Shown here: piece by piece, positions 1 to 5,623 of the stretch | Position numbering within the stretch: the stretch's first letter is position 1 | How the letters are laid out: every line of letters begins with the position of its first letter | Assembly (NCBI GenBank): GCA_032123675.1 | Contig: JAQBEX010000199.1 | Span: forward strand, 1 to 5,669 | Origin: Prado023 sp032123675 | Lineage (GTDB): Bacteria; Actinomycetota; Actinomycetes; S36-B12; CAIYMF01 | Length of the DNA: 5,669 bases | Direction: 5' to 3' | Made by a program: the position numbers and the translations under genes | The notes under the pieces: generated by a model | The model's input: the letters and a program-made list of their open reading frames with translations, nothing else | Databases searched by the model: none | What the model was told of the DNA's origin: nothing

Positions 1-1648
1 TGTCGGCGATCCGCAGCGACAGGTCGGTGCGGGCGGCGGTCACTCCGCCCACGTAGGCCGTCATGTCCGCGTCCTCGGTGACGGCCGGCAGGATCTGGGT
101 GCGCATGCGGGTCACGAGCGCCTCGGTCGACTTGTCCGAGGGGCCGGTTGCGGGAACCGCGCGCCAGATGACGACCCCGCCGTCGGGGCTGACCACGGGG
201 GCCGACACCTCGGTGAGCTCCCCGGTGGCTTCGAGCTCATCCGTGATGTCTGCCAGGCGCGGGTCCAGGGCACGCGGATCAGTCACGGAGTCCGGGCCTG
301 CGTCGGCCGGATCAGTGTCGACGGGCAGCTCGGCAGCCCGGTGCATCTGGGCGACGATAGCCAGCGGTCCGGAGTACCCCGGCCCGAAGGACTCGCGGAT
401 GATGTCGCCGGCCTGGTGCGCCGTGGTCTCGTCCGGCAGCGCCGAGGAATCCACCTGCTGGAACTCCATGGACAGCATCGGCGTGGCCAGCGCCAGCAGC
501 AGGGCAGTCGCGGTGATCGCGAACGGCCACGGATGGCCGGTGACCACAGTGGCCAGCCGCGCCCAGCCACCCCGGTCGAGATCTGCATCGGTGGGCTCAG
601 CCCCCAGGTCGCCGGACGCGACGTTGCGCTGCTCGGCGATCGGGAGTGCGCGCAGGCCCATCAGGCCCATCAGGGCGGGGACGAGGGTCAGGGCGGCCAT
701 CAGCGCCAGGGCAACCACGATGGCCGCCGTGTAGCCCAACCAGGCGAGGAAGGAGATGCCGGTCAGTGCCAGGCCCGAGACGGCGGCGAGCAGCGTGGCC
801 CCGGCGAACACCATCCCGGCCCCGGCCGTGCCCGCCGTGCGTCCCACCGCGTCTGGGACGGCGAAGCCGCGTCGCAGCAGGTTCCGGTGTCGCATCACCA
901 GGAAGAGGGCGTAGTCGATCCCCACACCCAGGCCGAGCATCGTGCCGAGGGTGGGCGCCTCATCGGGGATGTACACGAGCCGGCCGAGCAGTTCGATGAT
1001 CGCCAGGCCGATGCCGACGGCGACGAGGGCGGTGGCCAGCGGGATGGCGACGGGCCAGCCTCGTCGCAGGGTGTAGAGCAGGACGAGGACGGCAAGGAAC
1101 AGTCCCAGCGCCTCGGAGGTCCTGGTGTCGGTGCGCGAGATCTGGGAACCCAGGTAGCCGCCGAGTGCCACACGTGCGGTGGCCGAGGCCTGCTCGGCTG
1201 CCCGGTGCGCCTCAGCCAGCAACTCGTTGCCAGCGGCCTGGTCGCCGGCAGCCTGCTCGGCCATCGTCAGCTGCAGGATGGCCGCGCGGCCATCGGCGGC
1301 CAGGAGCTCGGGATCGTCCTCCGGACCGCGCACCTCGTTGACGTCGGCAAGTGCTGCCACCGCCGAGGTCACAGCCGCCAGCGTGGCAGCGCCGACGCCC
1401 GAGCCCAGGTCGGCCTCGTCGGCGATGACGAGTGGAACCGGCTCGGAGGCCGCTCCGGGGAAGGCGCGGTTGAGCAGGGTCTGGGCGGAGGCGCTGTCGG
1501 TGCCGGCCAGGACGAAGGGATCCAGTGCCGGGGGTGGCAGCGCACGGTCCGCGAGCCGGACGCCACCGAGCAGCGCCAGCCACAGCACGAGCACCAGGAC
1601 GCTGTGCTCGGCGCACCAGCGCCCGAGCGCATACAACGTCCTGGTCAT
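1..1648 (-). CDS. MMPL-family RND-type membrane transporter, 3' end outside the window
   Basis: This is the N-terminal part (549 codons, no stop) of a transporter of the MMPL branch of the RND superfamily. These proton-driven cytoplasmic-membrane proteins export lipids, drugs or other hydrophobic compounds. The translation shows TM1 at about residues 16-34, a first extracytoplasmic loop to about 177, then TM2-TM6 from about 180 to 320. A hydrophilic cytoplasmic stretch, TM7 (about 374-392) and the start of the second large loop follow. The TM4 motif GLGVGIDYALFLVMRHR carries D245-Y246, equivalent in position to the Asp-Tyr proton-relay pair known from mycobacterial MmpL3. FGPGYSGPLAIV from residue 421 is typical of actinobacterial YdfJ-like members. 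Members usually have 700-1000 residues and 11-12 helices, so roughly a quarter or more is missing here, including the second relay pair. The ATG at 1648-1646 has GGGGAG about 11 nt upstream. The gene is divergent from the next one. Substrate cannot be told. Confidence 0.93.
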   Translation of the reverse strand, partial: MTRTLYALGRWCAEHSVLVLVLWLALLGGVRLADRALPPPALDPFVLAGTDSASAQTLLNRAFPGAASEPVPLVIADEADLGSGVGAATLAAVTSAVAALADVNEVRGPEDDPELLAADGRAAILQLTMAEQAAGDQAAGNELLAEAHRAAEQASATARVALGGYLGSQISRTDTRTSEALGLFLAVLVLLYTLRRGWPVAIPLATALVAVGIGLAIIELLGRLVYIPDEAPTLGTMLGLGVGIDYALFLVMRHRNLLRRGFAVPDAVGRTAGTAGAGMVFAGATLLAAVSGLALTGISFLAWLGYTAAIVVALALMAALTLVPALMGLMGLRALPIAEQRNVASGDLGAEPTDADLDRGGWARLATVVTGHPWPFAITATALLLALATPMLSMEFQQVDSSALPDETTAHQAGDIIRESFGPGYSGPLAIVAQMHRAAELPVDTDPADAGPDSVTDPRALDPRLADITDELEATGELTEVSAPVVSPDGGVVIWRAVPATGPSDKSTEALVTRMRTQILPAVTEDADMTAYVGGVTAARTDLSLRIAD

Positions 1649-1694
1649 GTCTGAAGTGTCTCCCCGTGCCCCATGCCCAGGCGACGTGAGGGGC

Positions 1695-1715
1695 CCGGCG
1701 GCGTTTGGGCGCCGG
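1695..1715. other. GC-rich inverted repeat in the divergent MMPL/transporter gap
   Basis: CCGGCG (1695-1700) and CGCCGG (1710-1715) are perfect 6-bp inverted arms around a 9-nt GCGTTTGGG centre, within the 91-bp gap between two divergent genes. It could be an operator for a dimeric regulator or a chance GC hairpin. No T-run follows on either strand, so it is unlikely to be an intrinsic terminator, and none is needed between divergent genes. Confidence 0.25.
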
Positions 1716-1724
1716 CACCGATGA

Positions 1725-1730
1725 TTCAAT
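1725..1730 (+). promoter_or_regulatory. Possible -10 element of a near-leaderless transcript
   Basis: TTCAAT matches the sigma-70 -10 consensus at four of six positions and lies 9 nt before the ATG at 1740, in the only AT-richer patch of this gap. No purine-rich Shine-Dalgarno precedes the ATG; the preceding bases are GACGCCCCC. A transcript starting at about 1737-1740 would be leaderless or nearly so, a common arrangement in actinobacteria. No convincing -35 is visible, so this is a weak prediction. Confidence 0.25.
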
Positions 1731-1739
1731 GACGCCCCC

Positions 1740-2477
1740 ATGAGTACGACACCCGCACCCGCTGAGGGTGACCACGCGGCATCCGGTGCGGTGAGTCAGC
1801 CGGCCTTTGCGCGAACGTCCGGGCACTACGCGACCGTCGTGGCCATCTTCGTGGGGCTGCTGATCATCTCGAACATCGGTGCGGTCAAGCTGATCGCCGT
1901 CGGGCCGCTGATCACCGACGGGGGGGCGTTCCTCTTCCCGCTGGTCTACGTCGCCGGCGACGTGCTCTCCGAGGTCTACGGTTGGCGAGCCACTCGGCGC
2001 GCGATCTGGTTGGCCTTCGGGATGTCCGCGCTGGCGGCGGGCACGTTCTGGCTGGTGCAGCAGGCCCCACCGGCGGACGACTGGGGGAACCAGGATGCCT
2101 TCGAGGCCGTGCTGGGATTCGTGCCGCGGATCGTGCTGGCCAGCCTCTGCGGGTTCCTCGTCGGCCAGTTGCTCAACGCCTGGGTCCTGGTGCGCATCAA
2201 GGCCCGGACACTGGAGTCGAGGTTGTGGCTGCGGTTGCTCGGGTCCACGGCCGTGGGGGAGTTCGCCGACACGCTGGTCTTCTGCACGATTGCCTTCTAC
2301 GGGGTCATCACGGGGTGGACGTTCGTCAACTACGTCATCACCGGCTTCGTGTACAAGGTCACCGTCGAGGTCCTGGTCATGCCGATCACCTATCGCGTGA
2401 TCGCTGCGATCAAGCGGCGCGAGCCGACCTACGGGGTGCCGGGCGACCCCGAGCCGGCCGCCGTCCTGCGGGCGTAG
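1740..2477 (+). CDS. Queuosine precursor transporter, YhhQ/DUF165 (VUT) family
   Basis: This integral membrane protein (245 aa) belongs to the family that takes up 7-deazaguanine precursors of queuosine; E. coli YhhQ imports preQ0 and preQ1. After a hydrophilic Ala/Pro-rich N-terminus there are about six helices, at roughly residues 31-53, 62-80, 87-107, 126-152, 166-190 and 196-222, followed by a basic, Pro-rich tail. Family hallmarks are FPLVYVAGDVLSEVYGW (66-82), GEFADTLVF (173-181) with the buried Glu and Asp, and YKVTVE (205-210). Length is normal for the family. The ATG at 1740 has no Shine-Dalgarno, but later starts would only trim the tail before TM1. The convergent downstream gene is a tRNA-guanine transglycosylase, which uses exactly such bases, so the context supports the call. 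Which precursor it carries (queuine, preQ1 or preQ0) cannot be read from the sequence. Confidence 0.93.
   Translation: MSTTPAPAEGDHAASGAVSQPAFARTSGHYATVVAIFVGLLIISNIGAVKLIAVGPLITDGGAFLFPLVYVAGDVLSEVYGWRATRRAIWLAFGMSALAAGTFWLVQQAPPADDWGNQDAFEAVLGFVPRIVLASLCGFLVGQLLNAWVLVRIKARTLESRLWLRLLGSTAVGEFADTLVFCTIAFYGVITGWTFVNYVITGFVYKVTVEVLVMPITYRVIAAIKRREPTYGVPGDPEPAAVLRA
2429..2477. other. 49-bp convergent 3' overlap of transporter and tgt genes
   Basis: The transporter's TAG (2475-2477) lies inside tgt, within the codons for Tyr-Tyr-Ala at Tgt residues 401-403. The tgt TAG (2431-2429 on the minus strand) lies inside the transporter gene. Both C-terminal tails are therefore encoded on opposite strands of the same 49 bp. 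Both tails lie beyond the conserved domains and are rich in Gly, Pro and Ala. There is no room for a terminator between the genes. Confidence 0.9.
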
Positions 2478-3679
2478 TACCGGCCGAGGAACTCCACCCG
2501 GAACGCATCGAAGTCGCCGTCCTCGAGGGCCGTGCGCATGCGGTCGACCAGGGTCACCACGAAGTGCACGTTGTGGATCGTGGCCAGCGTGTGCCCGACC
2601 ATCTCATCTGCCTTGGTCAGGTGGTGCAGGTAGGCCCGGGTGTAGTGGCTGCAGGTGTAGCAGGAGCACTGGGGATCGAGCGGGTCGTACGAGCGCCTGT
2701 TGGCGGCCGTGACGATGTTGTAGCGCCCGTCATGGGCAAGGATCGCGGAGTTGCGGGCAACACGTGAGGGCATGACGCAGTCGAAGGTGTCCGCCCCGGC
2801 GGCGACCCCCGCGAACAGGTCGTCGGGCTCGCCGATCCCGAGCAGGTGCCGGGGCCGGTCCTCGCCCAGCTCCTCGGTGACCCAGCCGACGATCTGCTCC
2901 AGTTGGGACTTCTCCAGCGCTCCGCCGATCCCGAAGCCGTCGACGGACAGGGTGGCCAGGTCGCGGGCGGCGGCCCGGCGCAGGTCCTCGAACTGGGCGC
3001 CCTGCGCCACGGCGAACAGCGCCTGGTACGGATGGTTCGTGCGCTCCAGGGTGAGCTGTTCGTGGGCCGCCACGCAACGCCGGGCCCAGGCGGCCGTCCG
3101 CGCCACGGAGCGCTCCTGGTAGGCGCGGGTGTTCATCAGGGTCGTGCATTCGTCGAAGGCGAAGATGATGTCGGCACCGAGCCGGTGCTGGACGGCCATG
3201 CTCGACTCGGGGGTGAACCGGTGTCGGTCGCCGTTGATGTGGGACACGAACGACACCCCGTCGTCATCGACGTGAGCCAGTCGGTCCTTGCCCTCGGCGA
3301 TCACGTCGTCGGAGGTCACCGAGTCGGCCTGCATCGCCAGCACCTTGCGGAACCCCACCCCCAGGCTCATCACCTGGAAGCCGCCGGAGTCGGTGAACGT
3401 CGGACCTGGCCAGTTCATGAACGCCCCGAGCCCACCCGCCTGGTCGATGAGGTCGGCTCCGGGCTGCAGGAACAGGTGGTACGCGTTGGCCAGGACTGCC
3501 TGCGCACCCAGGCCGTCGGCAGATTCCGGGAGGACCCCCTTCAGGGTTGCCTTGGTCCCGACCGGGATGAAGGCCGGCGTCCGGATCGGCCCGTGTGGCG
3601 TGGTCATCACGCCGGTACGGGCCATCCCGTGCCGGGTGCCGACACGGAAGTCGAAGGGGGCCCCACGCATGGGGGCCAT
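2429..3679 (-). CDS. tgt: tRNA-guanine(34) transglycosylase
   Basis: This enzyme exchanges guanine 34 in the wobble position of GUN-anticodon tRNAs (Asp, Asn, His, Tyr) for a 7-deazaguanine base (preQ1 in the classical bacterial pathway, queuine in salvage). The 416 residues form one TIM-barrel. DSGGFQVMSL holds the general acid/base D97. FDECT holds D176 and C178, matching Z. mobilis D156 and C158. FDCVMPSRVARN holds the nucleophile D300. CSCYTC plus a downstream His (C338, C340, C343, H369) is the zinc site, with exactly the Z. mobilis spacing. Two oddities are visible. Relative to Z. mobilis there are about 25 extra residues between D97 and D176, roughly at 108-140. The base-binding loop, usually AIGGLAVGE, reads GIGGALEKS (250-258). 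The ATG at 3679 lacks a clear Shine-Dalgarno, and the in-frame ATG at 3670 (M4) is an alternative. The 3' end overlaps the convergent queuosine-precursor transporter. All catalytic residues are present, so I expect an active enzyme. Confidence 0.96.
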   Translation of the reverse strand: MAPMRGAPFDFRVGTRHGMARTGVMTTPHGPIRTPAFIPVGTKATLKGVLPESADGLGAQAVLANAYHLFLQPGADLIDQAGGLGAFMNWPGPTFTDSGGFQVMSLGVGFRKVLAMQADSVTSDDVIAEGKDRLAHVDDDGVSFVSHINGDRHRFTPESSMAVQHRLGADIIFAFDECTTLMNTRAYQERSVARTAAWARRCVAAHEQLTLERTNHPYQALFAVAQGAQFEDLRRAAARDLATLSVDGFGIGGALEKSQLEQIVGWVTEELGEDRPRHLLGIGEPDDLFAGVAAGADTFDCVMPSRVARNSAILAHDGRYNIVTAANRRSYDPLDPQCSCYTCSHYTRAYLHHLTKADEMVGHTLATIHNVHFVVTLVDRMRTALEDGDFDAFRVEFLGRYYARRTAAGSGSPGTP

Positions 3680-3705
3680 TCAACACCGCGTGCCCGCCGG
3701 GGCCG

Positions 3706-3711
3706 TAGGGT
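3706..3711 (+). promoter_or_regulatory. Possible -10 element for the TM2-domain gene
   Basis: TAGGGT fits the actinobacterial TANNNT -10 pattern and would place the transcript start near 3718, leaving a leader of about 20 nt that contains the GAGAGG ribosome binding site. There is no good -35; TTCAAC at 3679-3684 is about 21 bp upstream, too far for a standard promoter. On the opposite strand CATACT (3728-3723) is a weak -10 candidate for tgt, so the two promoters would overlap within this 58-bp gap. Confidence 0.3.
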
Positions 3712-3737
3712 GAGGGCAGTCCAGTATGAGAGGTCAC

Positions 3738-4019
3738 ATGAGCTACCCCTATGCGCAGTATCCGCAGCAGCCCCCGATCCCACCGGACGTCAACTCCACG
3801 AAGGTCCTGTGCGGGATCATGGGGATCCTGCTCGGCGGACTGGGAGTGCACCGGTTCATCCTCGGCGACGTCTCCGGTGGGATCATCCGGATCGTGATCA
3901 CCCTGGTGACCTGCGGGGCCGGATCGCTCGTCGGGTTCATCGAGGGGATCATCTACCTCACGAAGACTGACCCCGACTTCTACTTCACCTACATGGTCGG
4001 CAAGAAGGCCTGGTTCTGA
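3738..4019 (+). CDS. TM2-domain small membrane protein
   Basis: This 93-residue protein carries a single TM2 domain, a two-helix membrane module of mostly unknown function in bacteria. Residues 1-22 are a Tyr/Pro/Gln-rich cytoplasmic-type tail (YPYAQYPQQPPIPP). Helix 1 covers about 25-46 and ends in the diagnostic GGLGVHRFILGD, matching the family's G-x-G-x-H-R-F-x-x-G. Helix 2 covers about 50-79 and ends in GFIEGIIYLT. A short hydrophilic tail ending KKAWF follows. I chose the ATG at 3738 because GAGAGGT lies just before it and because the Tyr/Pro-rich tail starts there. An upstream in-frame ATG at 3726 would add Met-Arg-Gly-His but would place the ribosome binding site inside the coding region. 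It is divergent from tgt and same-strand as the dehydrogenase 98 bp downstream. No partner or substrate can be inferred from the neighbours. Confidence 0.92.
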   Translation: MSYPYAQYPQQPPIPPDVNSTKVLCGIMGILLGGLGVHRFILGDVSGGIIRIVITLVTCGAGSLVGFIEGIIYLTKTDPDFYFTYMVGKKAWF

Positions 4020-4029
4020 CGGATGGCTG

Positions 4030-4043
4030 GGGCGGGAGCGCCC
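4030..4043 (+). terminator. Short GC hairpin after the TM2-domain gene
   Basis: GGGCG (4030-4034) and CGCCC (4039-4043) form a 5-bp stem with a GGAG loop, beginning 11 nt after the TM2-gene stop. The sequence that follows, TGATTGC, is not a U-tract, so if it terminates transcription at all it does so weakly. It could equally be a 3'-end stabilising structure or chance pairing in GC-rich DNA. Confidence 0.2.
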
Positions 4044-4117
4044 TGATTGCGGGCCAATCTGCCTGACGGGTGTATCCGGCCAGCGCATTCGGGGCGCGGG
4101 GTGCCACGATGTCGCCC

Positions 4118-5491
4118 ATGGCCATCACATCCCAGAACCCGGCAACCGGCGAGACCCTCAGGACCTTCGACGCGCTGACCGGCGCCGAGGTCCAGGACGC
4201 CATCGGCATCGCTCATGCGACCTTCCAGACCTGGCGCACCACCTCGTTCGACCACCGGGCCGCGCTGATGCGCGGTGCGGCCGACCTGCTCGCCGAGGAC
4301 AGCGAGTCGATCGCGACGATCATGACCCTGGAGATGGGCAAGACGCTGAAGTCGGCTCGAGCCGAGGTGGCCAAGTGCGTCAGGGGGATGCGTTGGTATG
4401 CCGAGAACGCCGAGCAGCTGCTGGCCGACGAGCCGGTCGACCCGGCTGCGGTCGGTGCTTCGAGGGCATTCGCCAGGTACGCGCCCCTGGGTATCGTCCT
4501 GGCGGTCATGCCGTGGAACTTCCCGCTGTGGCAGGTCATGCGCTTCGCCGCTCCGGCGCTGATGGCCGGCAACGTCGGGTTGCTCAAGCACGCGTCGAAC
4601 GTGCCGCAGTGTGCGCTGTACATGGAGGACCTGTTCCGGCGCGCTGGGTTCCCTGACGGCTGCTTCACGGCGTTGCTGATCGGGGCCCGCGAGGTCGAGC
4701 CGGTGCTCCGGGACCCGCGCGTGCGGGCTGCGACGCTCACGGGCTCAGAGCTGGCCGGTCAGTCAGTCGCGGCGATCTGCGGTGACGAGATCAAGAAGAC
4801 CGTGCTGGAGCTCGGTGGCTCCGACCCGTTCATCGTGATGCCGTCGGCGGATGTCCAGCGGGCCGCTGAGGTGGCCGTCACCGCCCGGTGCCAGAACAAC
4901 GGGCAGTCGTGCATCGCCGCGAAGCGCTTCATCGTGCACACCGATGTCTACGACGAGTTCGCGCAGGCCTTCGTCGCGCGCATGGCTGCGCTCGTCGTCG
5001 GGGATCCGATGGATGAGGCCACGGACGTCGGCCCGCTGGCCACGGAGTCGGGCCGTACCGATGTTGAGGTGATGGTCTCGGATGCGCGTGCGAAGGGGGC
5101 AGCGATCCTGTGCGGCGGGCAGGCGGTCGAGGGGCCCGGGTGGTTCTATGAGCCCACCGTTGTGGCCGACATGACCCCGGACATGGAGATGTACGCAGAG
5201 GAGGTGTTCGGCCCGGTCGCCGGTCTGTACCGGATCGACTCGATGGACGAGGCGATCGAGCTCGGCAACGGCACGAACTACGGGTTGGGCTCCAACGCCT
5301 GGACAACGGATCCGCAGGAGCAGGACCGGTTCGTCCGCGACCTCGACTCCGGGGTCGTGACGATCAACGGGATGACGGTCTCCTACAACGACATGCCGTT
5401 CGGCGGCACCAAGCGGTCAGGCTACGGACGGGAGCTCAGCGGGCACGGGATCCGGGAGTTCTGCAACATCAAGGCGGTCTGGATCGGCTGA
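4118..5491 (+). CDS. gabD1: NADP-dependent succinate-semialdehyde dehydrogenase, GabD1 type
   Basis: This cytosolic aldehyde dehydrogenase oxidises succinate semialdehyde to succinate, feeding the TCA cycle from GABA or from 2-oxoglutarate decarboxylation. It is 457 aa, the length I recall for M. tuberculosis GabD1 and shorter than E. coli GabD (about 480). Catalytic residues are N134 (in MPWNFPLW), E231 (in LELGGSDPF) and nucleophile C265 (in NNGQSCIAAKRF); EEVFGPV (361-367) contributes cofactor contact E362. In LLKHASNVP, K157 with S160 is the Lys/Ser pair associated with NADP rather than NAD preference. The residue two after C265 is Ala, so the Cys-x-Cys redox switch of human SSADH is absent. 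The start is uncertain. ATG 4118 (MAITSQNPATGE) fits the family N-terminus, but ATG 4109 has GGGGTG 5 nt upstream, and a GTG at 4070 would add 16 residues. No GABA transaminase or permease gene is adjacent, so the physiological source of substrate is unknown. Confidence 0.93.
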   Translation: MAITSQNPATGETLRTFDALTGAEVQDAIGIAHATFQTWRTTSFDHRAALMRGAADLLAEDSESIATIMTLEMGKTLKSARAEVAKCVRGMRWYAENAEQLLADEPVDPAAVGASRAFARYAPLGIVLAVMPWNFPLWQVMRFAAPALMAGNVGLLKHASNVPQCALYMEDLFRRAGFPDGCFTALLIGAREVEPVLRDPRVRAATLTGSELAGQSVAAICGDEIKKTVLELGGSDPFIVMPSADVQRAAEVAVTARCQNNGQSCIAAKRFIVHTDVYDEFAQAFVARMAALVVGDPMDEATDVGPLATESGRTDVEVMVSDARAKGAAILCGGQAVEGPGWFYEPTVVADMTPDMEMYAEEVFGPVAGLYRIDSMDEAIELGNGTNYGLGSNAWTTDPQEQDRFVRDLDSGVVTINGMTVSYNDMPFGGTKRSGYGRELSGHGIREFCNIKAVWIG

Positions 5492-5527
5492 TACCGGGAC
5501 ATTCGGTCGGGGCGGTAGCGATTCGCA

Positions 5528-5560
5528 AAACTTCTTCAGAACTTGTGCATCCGTTGTGCC
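5528..5560 (+). promoter_or_regulatory. Three 11-bp-phased imperfect direct repeats, possible response-regulator site
   Basis: The units are AAACTTCTTCA (5528-5538), GAACTTGTGCA (5539-5549) and TCCGTTGTGCC (5550-5560). Units 1 and 2 agree at 8 of 11 positions. Units 2 and 3 share TTGTGC at exactly 11 bp distance. On the minus strand they read as the 7-mers GCACAAC, GCACAAG and GAAGAAG separated by 4-nt spacers. Tandem 7-mers with 4-bp spacers are typical of OmpR/PhoP-family regulators, for example the mycobacterial PhoP motif TCACAGC-N4-TCACAGC. The site is AT-richer than its surroundings and ends 14 bp before a possible -10. Assignment to a regulator family is inference. Confidence 0.4.
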
Positions 5561-5574
5561 GAGTGCGGGCGAAG

Positions 5575-5581
5575 TATGGCT
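5575..5581 (+). promoter_or_regulatory. Possible -10 element of the secreted-protein gene
   Basis: TATGGCT lies about 42 nt before the ATG at 5624 and would give a transcript start near 5588. TTGTGC at 5554-5559, part of the third phased repeat, lies 15 bp upstream and could serve as a poor -35. A weak core with regulator repeats overlapping the -35 is what an activator-dependent promoter looks like. The match is modest. Confidence 0.3.
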
Positions 5582-5612
5582 GAGAGCTCGAACAGGTCGG
5601 GCCCCACACTTC

Positions 5613-5617
5613 AGGAG
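5613..5617 (+). promoter_or_regulatory. Strong Shine-Dalgarno of the right-edge gene
   Basis: AGGAG, extended to AGGAGAAG, sits 6 nt before the ATG at 5624. It is the best ribosome binding site in the window and decides this start. Confidence 0.8.
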
Positions 5618-5623
5618 AAGATC

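Noticed and set aside
341..1654. A 437-codon plus-strand reading frame opposite the MMPL gene
   Set aside because: It is the in-register mirror of the MMPL frame, open only because high-GC codons seldom give stops on the complement. Its Gly/Gln/His/Arg-rich product has no domain-like features, whereas the minus frame gives a recognisable transporter.
1649..1739. A preQ1 riboswitch upstream of the queuosine-precursor transporter
   Set aside because: The possible leader is too short and GC-rich. There is no C-rich loop plus A-rich tail characteristic of preQ1-I or preQ1-II, and the transcript may be leaderless.
3680..3737. A preQ1 riboswitch upstream of tgt
   Set aside because: At most about 40 nt of leader is available, with no A-rich tail or fitting pseudoknot pairing visible.
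2846..3970. A 374-codon plus-strand reading frame across tgt and the TM2 gene
   Set aside because: It is antisense to a clear tgt and then runs out of frame through the TM2 gene. Its composition is Gly/Arg/His-rich with no motif, so it is a high-GC shadow.
3956..3985. Loss of the conserved Asp at the end of TM2-domain helix 2 (GFIEGIIYL)
   Set aside because: Glu in GxxEGI is, to my knowledge, common in bacterial TM2 proteins, so it is normal variation rather than an oddity.
3264..4088. A 274-codon minus-strand reading frame through the TM2 gene and the 5' part of tgt
   Set aside because: It overlaps two convincing genes out of frame and its product is low-complexity Arg/Pro/Gly/Asp-rich without a recognisable domain.
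3989..4591. A 200-codon minus-strand reading frame over the start of gabD1
   Set aside because: It is antisense to the conserved dehydrogenase N-terminus, rich in Arg/Gly/His, and shows no ribosome binding site or family motif.
5494..5507. An intrinsic terminator after gabD1
   Set aside because: The best pairing near the stop is about 4 bp (ACCG/CGGT) with a 7-nt loop and no following T-tract, which is below what I would report.
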